A stretch of DNA of 64,000 nt, from contig CM070584.1 in the NCBI GenBank assembly GCA_036346355.1, positions 53,403,097-53,467,096 on the forward strand. Reading direction: 5' to 3'. The notes beneath the pieces are model-generated. The model made no database searches. It was not told the DNA's origin and worked only from the letters and a program-made list of their open reading frames with translations. Numbering within the stretch: the stretch's first letter is position 1; the number at the start of each line of letters is the position of its first letter. The position numbers and the translations under genes were made by a program. This stretch comes from Rhipidocladum racemiflorum (lineage: Eukaryota > Streptophyta > Magnoliopsida > Poales > Poaceae). Shown here piece by piece: positions 45,956 through 56,959 of this stretch.

Positions 45956-46226
45956 TTCAGCCGATACGACAGGAAGAAGGGATTGACGCGGAGAAAAGCC
46001 GATTTCAAAATGAACGAGAGCACGCCAGGGTGAAAATGACCGCAGGGGGGGACCTCATATTTATACCTCAGTGAAAAAGGTGAAAAGGCGGGAACGGTTG
46101 CTGCATTAAAAACGCACCGAGGGCATTGTGGCGCCATTAATGGGGAAGTTACCGAGGTGAATCCTAAACGACAAGCCGATCACGGAAAAAAGGCGAAGAA
46201 TTTTTGAAAGATAGCAAGCTACCTTT

Positions 46227-46243
46227 CAAAAATGGGGGGCATA
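46227..46243 (+). other. Element 1 polypurine tract
   Basis: caaaaatggggggcata lies immediately before the 3' LTR and fits a plus-strand primer. Confidence 0.65.
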
Positions 46244-46877
46244 TGTTTGCACCAAAATTCGGCACGTATTGGAATCGGTCTGAAATGGAAAGAAAATGTG
46301 CGTATGGAAAGAAATCGGTAAACGAGTCGGAAAAGGTATCCGTTTCTAAAAAGGAAAGGAAAACAGACCGGAGGCCGATACGGGTAAAACGCACCGTATT
46401 CATGTACAACCCAGATCGGCCAAGTGTGTTATAAAAAGGGGTAGACGTCAAGCAAAAAGGGGACATCAATCAATTCAACCACACACATCTACTTTTTACA
46501 AGCTTGTCTTTTACGTTGCTTTAGTTTCATAGATCTCTCTGCAAGTCGACGGAATCAACATAGTTGCGCATCGCCGATTGTTGGTTTTTTGCCGATTTCA
46601 CCCAGGTTTGATCTGCTTCGTTTTGTTGCGCATCGCCTTCCCGAAGCCGATTTTTACCTTGTATCCTGATCGATCGTAAAACGATTGATCAAGCTATCTC
46701 CTAATCGGTTCTAGCCGACTAGCGAAAAGCCGATAGATCCTTGTTTATCGGCTTTGATCAAATTACAAATTCTACCTTGTCAATTTCAGGTCAAATTGAC
46801 TGGCACGCTCTGCAAACCCGGCGTTTGTCTTGTATGTTCGAGGCCGAAAACCCTCCTTCACGTTTTTTGCGCGAACA
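46244..46877 (+). repeat. Element 1 3' LTR
   Basis: 634 bp, equal in length to the 5' LTR, with five substitutions and no indels by eye. The TATA box is at 46430-46437. The GAGTT duplication follows at 46878-46882. Confidence 0.95.
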
Positions 46878-46882
46878 GAGTT

Positions 46883-48299
46883 ATTTCCTTTTTAAGAGTT
46901 ATTTGTGGATGCAAAATAAGCATCATTCAAAGGGAACTGTGCTGGACTGCTGATATGCTATGCCTTCGTCCAAATCTGTCTGTCTTTGATTGTTCTAAGA
47001 GTATATGTAGACCACACTTGACACTTTCCAACTACACATTTAGCAAGGGAGATCTGCAGTACTCGGTAGTGGGCATGGTTTCAAGGGGTATCTGCAGTGA
47101 CATTGGACATGGTACAAACCATCACTGTCTATATCGTTGTCAGCTTGTCAATTGTCATACACGCCATGTCTGCGACCAACAATAACTAAAACCTCCAAGT
47201 TGCATGTATGGAACTAATGTCCACAGCCTTTTTGCTTAAGACTCGGCATACTAATCAATGGTACCGAAAGAAATGTAAATGACAGTCAATGACACTTGGC
47301 TTGCTAATCGGAGGTGATACTGTAGAATACATATCATTATCCACCCAATTCAATGCATATCTCTTTCGTACCATGCTAGTGAAAATATGATATTATATTT
47401 CTTACTGTTAGAAAGATGTTTAACCATGCACCAATAATAACTACGCGAGTATCACGGCTAAGTCGGGAACATCCTTTGCATTATATGATTCTATAATAGT
47501 ATTTGACAAACAGTGTGCTAATAATGAAGTGCTTCGTTTCTTTAGTTGATCGGCAGAACCCCTGCCTTCGGTTCAAAAAAAATAACGAAGCACTCCATTT
47601 ACAGTATAGTTACTGCAAGTAATCTTCCATATGTGTATTCTGCAAAAATGACACCGCTAATCTCCTTTTTCCTTGCTGTTCTTAAAGGTACAGAGGAAGA
47701 AGAAATCCTATTGATCGTCAAGCTGAAGTCACAATTCGGGCTTTGCTGCTGCTTAGGTACACAGTGGAAGTCGACCTTGAGGGGAGAAGGGCAAGGATGG
47801 CGAGTGCTGAGGTGAAGAACAAGCACATCATGGTCAGGGAGCTCATGTTAGTTGCTTGCTCTGGTTCTCTCCTAGACCTTGTGTCTCTCTTTGGTCCCAA
47901 GTCCTCTGAGTCTGAGGTGGTTATATTAGCACGCTGGAGTGGGGTTTTTTTCCATGTGAAATGAAGGGGCGAATTTGTCAAACAGGTGTAAAAGCTCGTA
48001 CTGCACAAGAGGTGCCATTTGCTCTGCTTTCCTTCTTCGTGACCTTGTGCATACATGCTCCCTGTCATGCTACAGCCAGTCTGGCCCCATGTGTTGTTGA
48101 AGCCTCCCTGCAAATAGGTTGTGTTCACTGTTCACCCCTTTGTGACCTCAGGGAAATAAGCAATGAGTTTTACGGTACAGAGTGGAAAAAGATGAAACGA
48201 TTCGAGAAGAATCGTTTCGAATTTTAGCCTGTTTGGTTGGGTTTCTTCTAAAATCTAGTAGAAACGGTCCAATTCTAAGTTGCCAAACGGGGCCTTAAT
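46883..48299. other. Flank of the nested element, with one possible unidentified exon
   Basis: Mostly featureless. Between about 47690 and 47960 a frame on the plus strand reads NPIDRQAEVTIRALLLLRYT and RARMASAEVKNKHIMVREL, which has protein-like composition and might be an exon of an unidentified gene or a pseudogene. No start, partner exons or domain are recognised. Near 48220-48295 'agcctgtttggttgggtttc' and 'ccaaacggggcc' form a small inverted pair, perhaps a short MITE. Confidence 0.35.
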
Positions 48300-50090
48300 T
48301 TTTATTACATATTATATGATTTCAATATAATACAGCGTAAAATTTCTCATAAGCAATTTTGTCGGTCCCCATGGTAGAAAGTAATTTAGTAGGAAGTCAC
48401 GGTCCATCTGGTAATTATGCAGAATACTCGCTCGTGTTGTGAACAAGATTTTAAATTTCGTTTTTGTTTATATCTTGGAGGTGGCCGAAATCAGAAATTT
48501 CGGCGAGATCTTAGAATTTTGAACGAAATTTAAAAAGCAAATTTCAAATTCAGTTATTTTTCTATCGGGATTTTTGAGATCTTGGTCAATTTGAACCGAT
48601 CGAAAATGGTCAAAAACAACCAAATTTTTTTAATTTTTTTGTGTGGATGGTCTTAACTCCAAATCCAATCAAATCCGGCCACAAAAATTGAAATTTGGTC
48701 AAAATATTCAAGATTTCGGCCGAACTCACCAAGATTTCACTGAGATTTTAACAATTCCAATAATACTAACACCATGACTTCTATTTTGACAGAACATTAA
48801 TTTGGCACAAATCCCCCAAAACTTCCTAATTTTAGTTCTAAACATGTCTAAGCAGTGTCTAATTATTACCATATAACAATTTATATTTTTCTTAAGGTTA
48901 CAATGGCATCAAAATTCAATTTCAAAAGTGGTGTGCCAATATTGGGTATAACTTGCATTTAAAACTAGGACAGAAGATAGCATTTACAACAAATAGGAAT
49001 GGAATAATTTTAAATTCAACATACACGTTTACAAACTGAGAGCAACATGATTAAGGTGGTGTGACTTGCCTGATTCGATGAGTTGCTGCTCGAAATCATC
49101 GCACGGGTACTCTTTTAGACTCTCCGAAATTTACACGCGAAAAGTAACCAAATTCAAATAAAATACCAAACTAGCACTAAATAGGAAATTTATATTTTAG
49201 ATGAATTTAGAAAGAAAAATTGGGCCAAACGGAGTTCGAACGGGCGAAAACGGGCTCTTCAAAGTTTAAAAACAAATAAAAGGGATTTTTTTTTTTGATT
49301 TTTTTGAATTACTTTTTTAAAGGTAAATCCTAATTATTGCGCATGCTGACATAACAGTTGATTTTTGGATTAATTTTAAAAAGAAATCCCGATTTATGAT
49401 GCAATGCTGACATCATAAATGATTTCGTGAAATTATTTTTAATCAGGAAATCCCGTTTAAACTAACAGATGGGGCCCACTGGCGTGGACCGAATCCATGC
49501 GGCCCGTGCACCTGGTTCACGCGCCCAGCGCACAGGGCGCGACGGCCGGAGCGGGCAGGGGACGGCGCAGCAACGTGCACCGGTGGTGCGGGGAGACAGT
49601 GGAGCTGGGGGCGGGGTCGGCGAAGCAAGAGGGGCGTCGGAGGCGGCGAAGAAAGCTGACAACGTGGTGGGCGGTCGCAGGCAAGAAGGCGGTGGTGGCC
49701 GGGGAGGGAGAGGGGAGCCGGGGAAAGGGAGGAGAAAGTGCGGGGGAGAGAAGGAGCGCCAGGGGGGTTTTAATAGGGGGGTGCTGCACGTGGGGAAGGC
49801 AGCAGTCAGTAGTGGAAATGGCGGTAACGGTTGTGGGCGGCGAGCGGCGCGGGAAGGGATAAGGCACGAGTGGCGGGGCGGTGAATGCACGAGCGCAGCC
49901 GCGTAGGAAGGGCGGGCGCAGGCGGCGGGGAAGCGGCGGCGCCGAAGAAGTGGGAGAGGGAGAGAGATGGCCTCGCGGGGGGAAGGAGAAGGGAAAGGAG
50001 CCGGGCCGGACCGGAGGGGGGAAACGGGCCGGGTTCGGTCCAAATAATTTTTTTTAAAACCCTTTTGAATTTTATGGGCGTGGCGTGACA
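48300..50090 (-). mobile_element. Decayed long LTR-like element related to those at 12.3 and 33.4 kb
   Basis: The right end reads ...ATGGGCGTGGCGTGACA; on the minus strand it begins TGTCACGCCACGCCC, comparable with the starts of the other two units. The order also matches: a GC-rich zone (49460-50040), an AT-rich segment, then a short frame at about 49080-49125 (minus) reading YPCDDFEQQLIESGKSH near a putative splice site. The left boundary and target duplication were not found. A patch at 48450-48780 is a degenerate repeat of cgaaattt/gagatttcgg. The long GC-rich frames on both strands at 49460-50060 are composition artefacts. Confidence 0.4.
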
Positions 50091-51091
50091 CGCATGCAGG
50101 GAGGCGGCGGAGCTCCTGGGAGAGAAGGGACGGAGCAAACGAATTGCCGGAGCTCCGATCGAGGCAAGCCGCTGAGGAACATACAAAGGAGACAGAACCG
50201 CGCGGCCGTGCGAAGAACAGCCGTGGCGCAAATCCATGACCAGCAATGATCCTTCGGCACAACAGACGGCCATGAAACATGCGAGCCATGATGGATGGAT
50301 CGAACGAGGAAGCCACAACGAAGAAGGGAGCGGCCGCCGCCAGATGGAACGGAGCGCGATCCAGGATGAAACGGCCTCGACGAGCCATGGGGACGACGTC
50401 GTTGGCCGCGCGCGCGGCAACGTATGGCGGAGCGCTGAGGAGCTGGGAATTCCGGACAGCACAATATATGTATATATGATTTGATGATTGTACATATCCC
50501 AGACATTTTCTGAGAAAAGTCTTAGCGATCGGCAGCTGCAGAGATTTGACGTGCTGGCATGCATGCATGACAATGGACTAGCTGCTGCTCTGTGTCTCAT
50601 GCACGTTGTAAGTTCACAGCCTACCGTATGCAGTGTTTACAGAAACACTGAATTCAAAATTTGTTACTGTTATTGCATTCCTATTACTATTAAATACCAT
50701 ACAACAATAATTTATTTATTTATTTTAATGAAAGTAGAGATATACGATGAAAATATTATAATAACTATATATTTAATCTCTGTAAAAGACTTAAAATGAG
50801 AACTAAAAATGAGAACTTATGTTAGGGGACGGAGGATATAGCTAAGGCTGGCTCTTTCTTCTTGGAGACCGGGTCACGGGGCACGCAACCTTCTGTTTAT
50901 TTATGAACACTTAACTAAAGTGCGCCCCTGCCCCTCTCGCATGCATGCAATGCAAGTACGTACAAAACCACACCACCGTGGAAACTGGAAACACACGTCT
51001 CACGCGCGCACGAACGTACACATCACAACAATCCACGACACACTGTACGTACGTATGTACGTATTTATATACTTTGTGTACGTGCGTCGTC
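50091..51091. other. Intergenic, 3' of peroxidase gene 1
   Basis: GC-rich to about 50440, then AT-rich. No recognisable coding sequence. The part from about 50950 to 51091 is probably the 3' UTR of the peroxidase gene, with repeated 'acgtacgtatgtac' text. Confidence 0.45.
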
Positions 51092-54000
51092 TCAGCTCGT
51101 CGCGACCTCGTCGCCGGCGGAGAGGATATCGGAGCCGGCCTTGAGGAGCGTCCCGATCATCCCGGCGGCGGCGGACGACGGCGCCGGGTTGACGACGCTG
51201 CAGTTGAGGCGAACCTCGCCCTGTGCGCCGGTCTTGACCTCGATGTTGCCCATCTTGAGCATGGCGGCGACGAAGCGCTCCTTCCAGAGCGTCTCGTCGG
51301 CGGCGAAGGCGTCGACGAAGGTGCTGAGCGTGGCGTTGCGGATGAGCTGGTCGTCGGAAAAGTGGAGGCCCAGGTTGAGCGGCAGCAGCTTGTAGTAGCT
51401 GTTGTCCAGCACCGTCGGCGTGCTCAGGTCGATCTCCGTTGTCACATTCGTGAACTGGCCCGTGTTCGCCGGGCACAGCGCCTCCAGCAGCGCCTGGTAC
51501 GCCGGGCTGATCGTACCACTCGCCTATATCCATCGATCGATCCACACATTCGACGACATACGTATTAATATGTGTACATGAAACCAGCTCCTCTACTGTA
51601 CGTATACGCACTTACGTAAGTATGTTAATTTGTATGTACGTACGTACCAGTCTCTCGCGGTTCTTGTATAGGAAGGAGTTGCAGTGGGAGCGGCCGATGG
51701 TGTGCGAGCCGGAGAGGATGACCATCTCCTCGGGGCTGAGGCCCCTGTCGCAGAAGCCTTGGACGAGCTCCTCCGCCGTGAGGTTCGGCCCGGGGAGGGT
51801 GAAGGCCTCCGTCTTGTTGGAGACAGAGCCGTCCAGGCGGCCGGCTGGGACCTGGTAGAAGATGTTGCCGGTGAGGTCGACGCTGTCGCGGGCGGCGAAG
51901 GCAAGGATGTCGGCGCACGATACGGTGCCGGGGCAGCTCTGCTCGATGGCGGCCTTGGCGGCGTCGATCACCTCGAAGCCGCGGAGGCTCGGGTTGTTGG
52001 GCGGCGCCTCCCGCTCCGTCGGGCCGCCGCCGGGGTTGACGGTCAGGAGGACGGAGGCATCGCAGCCCTGGAGTCCATCATATATATGCACGTGAGTTAT
52101 ATAACGCGTCATATGTGGTGGATAACTTGTATAATTTGATGCTACACGTTTTGTTTAATCTATTGTATTATTGTATATGTATTTTGTTCTAAAAGACATG
52201 TATATGTATTTTATTCGCAAAAAAAAAAACAGGTACATATGTGTTTTCTTGAGAACACCGGCCTGCCTAACATTGCTGAACCTTGTAGATATGTATACTG
52301 GCGGGAAAGATACAACCCGGTTGTACTATCGACGACCTAGTAGCTAGCTAAGATATTTTCTCCCTACGTCCACAGATCGTTACGTGGCATCTTCATAGTT
52401 TGATTATTACTCTCCGTTTCATAACGGTTGTAATTCTAAATATTCAAAAATTCTATCAAAATTATTATAGTTCTCACGTTTCAATGCAATTTTAGAGGCA
52501 TCATGACCTTTGCACCCTTCATCAATGCAGTCATCTATTTAGCTAATTTGTTCAGCTACCATTCATTAATCACAAAGGGGATTGGTTAAATGAGGGTAGA
52601 CAGGTTGTTTTACACGTCTCCTTATTTTGTGTGAATTTAACTAGAACTATAACCATTACAAAACGGATGGAGTACTCCCTCTGTCTTATAAAGAGTGCAT
52701 TTTTAGTTTTTTTTAAAGATAGATTAGTGTGTAAGGTAAATGACTAATGTGACCTTACTCCATGCACATGTGTGTTGGTGCTTTGGTTTCCACCGGTATT
52801 TAAATGAGCATGCATACATTTACAGCTGGATCCTACAGACTAAAGATACATTTTTTATGGGATAAATTTTGAACACTAGAAATGGACTTTTTATGAGACG
52901 GAGAAAGTAGTTTCTGGCTAGTAGTTTGTACACACGATTCAACAATGATGTAGACAGCAACAACGATATCTCAATTGCCCGACTCATTAAGCAGCTTCAT
53001 ATGGAAATGTGAGCCAAAGTAGGTAGCACATCAGTGTGTGATATGTACACGTCGTGGTCCAAAAACAATAGATCGGTGTTGAGTAATATGAAAACCTCTG
53101 TGTAACATGCACCGCATCAGCAATTAATTACTGTTCCATCCGTTCTTTCTTATTTTACGTCGTACAAGTTTGAACCGAGCTTCAAACTGAAGTTGCCATT
53201 TTTTATAATTGTTTGATTGTAGGTACGTGTTGATTATATATATAAATCAATAAAGTATGTGATCTAAATTTATTTAAATTTTTTAATTTTGAGTATTTTT
53301 TTTAAAGATATGCGTTTTATTTGAATTGTTATAGATGGATATAAACCTGTCACTGAAATTTTTGAAAAATATATTCAAATTTAATTTAAATTTGCATATT
53401 TGAAATTATAGTGCCCTCATGTTGGTGCCCCGTTTCGGCGTCAGCAAGCTATATATGCAAGGTAGTTGTACTGCACGAAACAAATGAGCCATCTGCAGAA
53501 TTTATTTTTAAATAATACTTTTTAAAAATGTATCGCGATATAATATGCGGAAAATAAAAATTGTAAAATAATTCTATTCGCCAAACGGTATGACGAAATA
53601 GCTATTTTCGCCGAACGGTACGGCGGAATAGGTATTTTCGCCAAACAGTGTGGCGACAAATGCCTAATTACGCAGTTATCCGTTAGGCGATAAATTCCAT
53701 AGGAAACAAGGGTATTATTGCCAAACCGTTCGGCGAAAATAGAGTTGTCGCTGAGCCGTTCGGCGAAAATAGGTATTGTCGCCATTCGGTACGGCGATAA
53801 TAGCTTCTTTCTCATGAACTCTGACGGTCGACTATTAACTGCGTAATTAAGCAGTGGTCGACGCACTGTTTGGTGAAAATAGCTATTTCACTGTGTCGTT
53901 TGACGAAAATAGTTATTTCGCCGTACCGTTTGGCGAATAGGTGTTATTTTTATAATTTTTGTTTTCCGCATGTTAATACCGTAATTCATTTAAAAAAGTA

Positions 54001-54266
54001 TTATTTCAAAAAAATAATTTACGCGTACAGCGCTAACATACCCTGACGAAGCAGTCGTGGAAATGGAGGCGGATGAGCCCGCCGGCGAGCCCGGCGTTGT
54101 TGGCGACGGCGGCCACGACGGCCTGCCGGACGAGCGCCTCGGCGTTGGGGCAGGTGGTGTCGTAGAACCCCACTTGCAGCTGCGCGCGGCTCGCTGCCGG
54201 CAGCAGGCTCAGGGTGGCGGCCAGAGCCACCAGGGCGGCCAGGCGGCGGCTGCTGCTGCTCGCCAT
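51092..54266 (-). CDS. Class III peroxidase, gene 1 of a tandem pair
   Basis: Three exons with GT-AG introns: 54266-54042, 52067-51648 and 51523-51092, giving 358 residues. A signal peptide (about residues 1-31, ending SRAQ) precedes the mature start QLQVGFYDTTCPNAE. The distal site RLHFHDC has Arg66 and His70; the proximal heme ligand is His197 in GSHTIGRSHC. The eight disulfide cysteines of the family are all present. The enzyme would be a secretory heme peroxidase that oxidises phenolics with hydrogen peroxide. The C-terminus runs about 34 residues past the conserved NCSVVN, an extension that in this family can direct proteins to the vacuole. Intron 1 is 1974 bp, swollen by transposons. 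It is a paralogue of the gene at 56960-59092. Confidence 0.93.
52410..52672. mobile_element. Stowaway-like MITE A in peroxidase 1 intron 1
   Basis: About 263 bp between TA dinucleotides, with inverted ends CTCTCCGTTTCATAACGGTTGTAATTCTA and the inverse of CTCCATCCGTTTTGTAATGGTTATAGTTCTA. It abuts the next MITE with one shared TA. Confidence 0.8.
52675..52907. mobile_element. Stowaway-like MITE B in peroxidase 1 intron 1
   Basis: About 233 bp with inverted ends CTCCCTCTGTCTTATAAAGAGTGCATTTTTA and the inverse of CTTTCTCCGTCTCATAAAAAGTCCATTTCTA, flanked by TA. It is a different subfamily from the adjoining MITE A. Confidence 0.8.
53500..54020. mobile_element. Foldback element with repeated TTCGCC-GGCGAA dyads in peroxidase 1 intron 1
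   Basis: About 520 bp built as one long imperfect inverted repeat: the left side (aataatactttttaaaa, atgcggaaaataaaaattg, attcgccaaacggta) is mirrored on the right (taccgtttggcgaat, aatttttgttttccgcat, aagtattattt). Inside are about ten copies of a short dyad of the form ttcgccgaacggtacggcga. There is no coding capacity and no clear target duplication. The right end lies about 20 bp from the intron 5' splice site at 54041. Confidence 0.72.
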
Positions 54267-54389
54267 GGTACTAGCTAGCAAGCAAAGCTCACCCTCACCA
54301 GGACCCGTGGCACAATTAACTACGCTTATGCCGTCAAACTAGTCAATTATGAGCAGGCACTTGTTTAACTCGATGTCTAAGGTAGCATC

Positions 54390-54396
54390 ATTTATA
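54390..54396 (-). promoter_or_regulatory. TATA box of peroxidase gene 1
   Basis: TATAAAT on the minus strand, about 125 bp upstream of the start codon at 54266. Confidence 0.6.
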
Positions 54397-54474
54397 GAGA
54401 GGCGCCCAGGGGCCGGGGTAGGGAGCCGGTGAAGAGGAAATAATTGTTCTTTTAGATATGGAAATAGTTTTTTT

Positions 54475-54600
54475 AATTGTTTAAATTAGATACATGTATA
54501 GATTTATCTCAAAAAATATTTTTATAATATTATAATTTTATTGGGTTTTATACATACAGTATAATAGAAATTAGTGATCTAACACGATAACTAGGCAACA
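54475..54600. mobile_element. Fragment of a Stowaway-like MITE
   Basis: The AT-rich core (ataatattataattttattgggttttata and agaaattagtg) matches the interior of the MITEs at 15733-15979 and 55746-55993; the terminal repeats are missing. Confidence 0.55.
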
Positions 54601-54804
54601 TATCCAGTGCAATTAATTTGTTTTTTTTGTAACTTCTAGCATATGACGAATTTGATAATGAAATTTTATACGTAGATGGGGTAAGTTGAGATGTATATCC
54701 ATGATTTTTTTTAGAATTTTTTGAAACTTTTTTAGTAGGGTCGCACGAAAACTTTAATTGCACTGGATATGTTGACCGATAACTATTCGTGACTAAAGGA
54801 AGCA

Positions 54805-55199
54805 GGCCCTATTTGGCATGGCTGTAACTTTTATGAGAAGTATCTTTTGACTGGATGGGTGAAGAGCTGCACAACTAAATGGCTGAGTTGAAGAGGTTTG
54901 GTGTTTGGTAGCTTGGCTAAGTGAGGAGTACAGATTGGAAGTGCGGTGAGAGGGGTGGGATTTGGGATTTTATGCTTGGTAGGATGGAGGTAATTTTTTC
55001 AACTCTAGTGACAAAGTTACAACTCTAACCCATTGAAACCATAGGGAGCTACCACAAACCAGATTTTGGCTTTTTTGCTTTTCGTAATACAAATGGACTG
55101 CTAGCTTTTGATTTTTAATTATAGAGAAGACAGCTGTTTAGTGCAACTTTTAGCTTTCAAATAGAAGAAATCGAAACTAAAACCATTTCAAACAAAACC
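54805..55199. mobile_element. Probable hAT or PIF-derived MITE
   Basis: About 395 bp with ends GGCCCTATTTGGCATGG and the inverse of GGTTTTGTTTGAAATGG. The interior is non-coding. The ends are imperfect and I found no certain target duplication. Confidence 0.5.
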
Positions 55200-55745
55200 T
55201 AAGTATACCGGTTGGTTGAGGTGGCCGCTTTATGCAGCTATCTAGATAACATCATTTTGTTCTTATCGTTCAGATGCGTGTGCACTGACTGGATCGCCTC
55301 CGAGGCAGGAAAGTCAAACGGGAAACTGTAGCAGGTAGGTCCCTGAATCGACTGATTAGTCGACGCTTGGTCTCGGTGTGCAGAGTTGTAGAACTGAAAC
55401 GTCGCGTTCAGATGTGGAAGAGGCCCGTGCGTCGTGAGCCGGCCATACGAACTGCAGACTTTGCCAAGACAAAACACAAACGTCAGGATCGTGGTATTTG
55501 AAATTTCAGGTTTGTACAAAATTCACCCAAACGTCAGCCTCATGGTAGTTGAATTTGAGGTTTGTCCAAAATTGGGGGATTAATTAACCTGATTGCGCCG
55601 CTAGAAATTATTGTTGCCTGCCTGCGTACGTTCGTTTGAGACAATTTTTTTCTCTCTCGCTAAAGTCCTTGCCGCATCGATAAAATTCTTCGTAAGTGTT
55701 ACCACTTGTCATGATCTTGTATGAGTGCAGTCACATCTAGAATTA
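55200..55745. other. Intergenic between peroxidase genes, no gene seen
   Basis: A short duplicated segment (ggtttgtacaaaattcacccaaacgtcag and ggtttgtccaaaattggggga at about 55510 and 55560) is the only structure noticed. Confidence 0.4.
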
Positions 55746-55993
55746 ATCCCTCTGGTCACAAAAGAGTGATATTTTGAATCGACATGGTTTTCAAAAACTA
55801 ACTTTAACTAGTAGTTTTTATTGTAATATATGTATAAAACCTAATAAAATTATAATATTATAAAATTATTTTTCCAGATAAGTATACCCATACCCTTTTT
55901 ATATGTTAAATCTAAATATTTATAGAAATATCAATAGCCAAGTTTGCAAAGTTTGACTCATCCGAAAACATCACTCTCCCGGCGACGGGAGTG
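55746..55993. mobile_element. Stowaway-like MITE
   Basis: Starts taatCCCTCTGGTCACAAAAG and ends near GGCGACGGGAGTGA. The interior is the reverse orientation of the unit at 15733-15979 (acctaataaaattataatattataaaa). Confidence 0.65.
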
Positions 55994-56959
55994 AGATAAG
56001 TGAAGAGTGTTGTGACCCATACCAAACATGTGGAAATTAATATCCAGATCTAGTTCCAGATCCAAGCCGATATCTAAATTTCTTTCCGAATCCGATTCCA
56101 GATTTGACGAGAAATATCCGATCCGGTTTCATCGCTACCGAACCCTAATCGGCAACAAATCTTGTATATTTCTATCGGAGACACAGTCGAAGCTCAAATT
56201 GTCAAGCTGATTAGAAGGGAGATTTAACCTTTTTTCTCCTTGAGAATCTCTTAGCTGAAAGAAGAAAGCTCCCGCTAATTTGGCTTCCTTGCACACTTTT
56301 TTCACTTTTGACTCTTTCTAAATAAAACTGTAAATCTAGCCTCTTTCTCGACCGAGAAAGCACCGACAGGCAACATGTATGATGTATCGCTTATCATACT
56401 CCCCTACTGCGGCAGATCACTGGCACCACACCACCTCGGCATGTGAGCTACAACAGTACCCGAGCTCGGCAGGATGAGATACCGTGGTGCTTAAGCTCGA
56501 CAAGTACCTGCTGCAGTACTTAAACTCAGCAGATACCTACCTATATAGCAGATACCTACCGAGATAGGGGATGCAGTATGTGACACATATGTGTCATCTG
56601 TTGGTTCTTTCACATTCGAAAAAAAAAGATAGATTTATAATTTCATTTGAGAAAAAGCTAAAAATGAAAAAGAAAATTGTGGAGGGGCTAAATATACCGA
56701 TGCTTCCGGCGAGCGGTTACCTTAAAAAGCTAAGTACAAGGTGATCCCCACATCAACCAATACCGGTGCATGTACCCTGAAGAGCGGCGCGCATTTTTAT
56801 TCACTGGTATATGGTATGCATTGGGTGATTGCAAACTAGATTACGTGTAGAAATAACACGCGCGCGCACGCACGCAGCACCGTGTACACAACCTTCCACG
56901 TACATACTAGCACGACAAGTACGTACAACCTAGCGATGGACACGCGCGCATACACCACA
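55994..56959. other. Intergenic, 3' of peroxidase gene 2
   Basis: At 56030-56160 a run of 'tccgattccagat'-type repeats resembles the CGGAAA-rich patch at 61285-61450. At 56450-56560 there are repeats of 'gagctcggcag' and 'agatacctac'. No coding region is supported. The last 100 bp is likely the 3' UTR of the peroxidase gene. Confidence 0.4.

Larger units (their letters stand above)
20607..46877 (+). mobile_element. Element 1: Ty3/Gypsy retrotransposon, Tat-type, outermost of a three-level nest
   Basis: The element has 634-bp LTRs (TGTTTGCACC...GCGCGAACA) at both ends and the exact target duplication GAGTT at 20602-20606 and 46878-46882. Order: LTR, primer-site region, gag, protease, RT, RNase H, integrase, antisense gene, polypurine tract, LTR. 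Protease-RT-RNase H-integrase order marks Ty3/Gypsy; the long 3' region with an antisense gene points to the Tat group (Grande/RIRE2/Retand type). Element 2 interrupts it at 26975-41704, leaving about 11.5 kb of its own sequence. Frameshifts and stops in gag and RT make it non-autonomous. By eye the LTRs differ at 5 of 634 positions, so insertion was recent. Confidence 0.95.

Noticed and set aside
49462..50568. 368-codon minus-strand frame and its overlaps
   Set aside because: Low-complexity Pro/Ser/Arg/Ala composition in a GC-rich repeat zone, no start context, no domain, and it runs across a repeat boundary.
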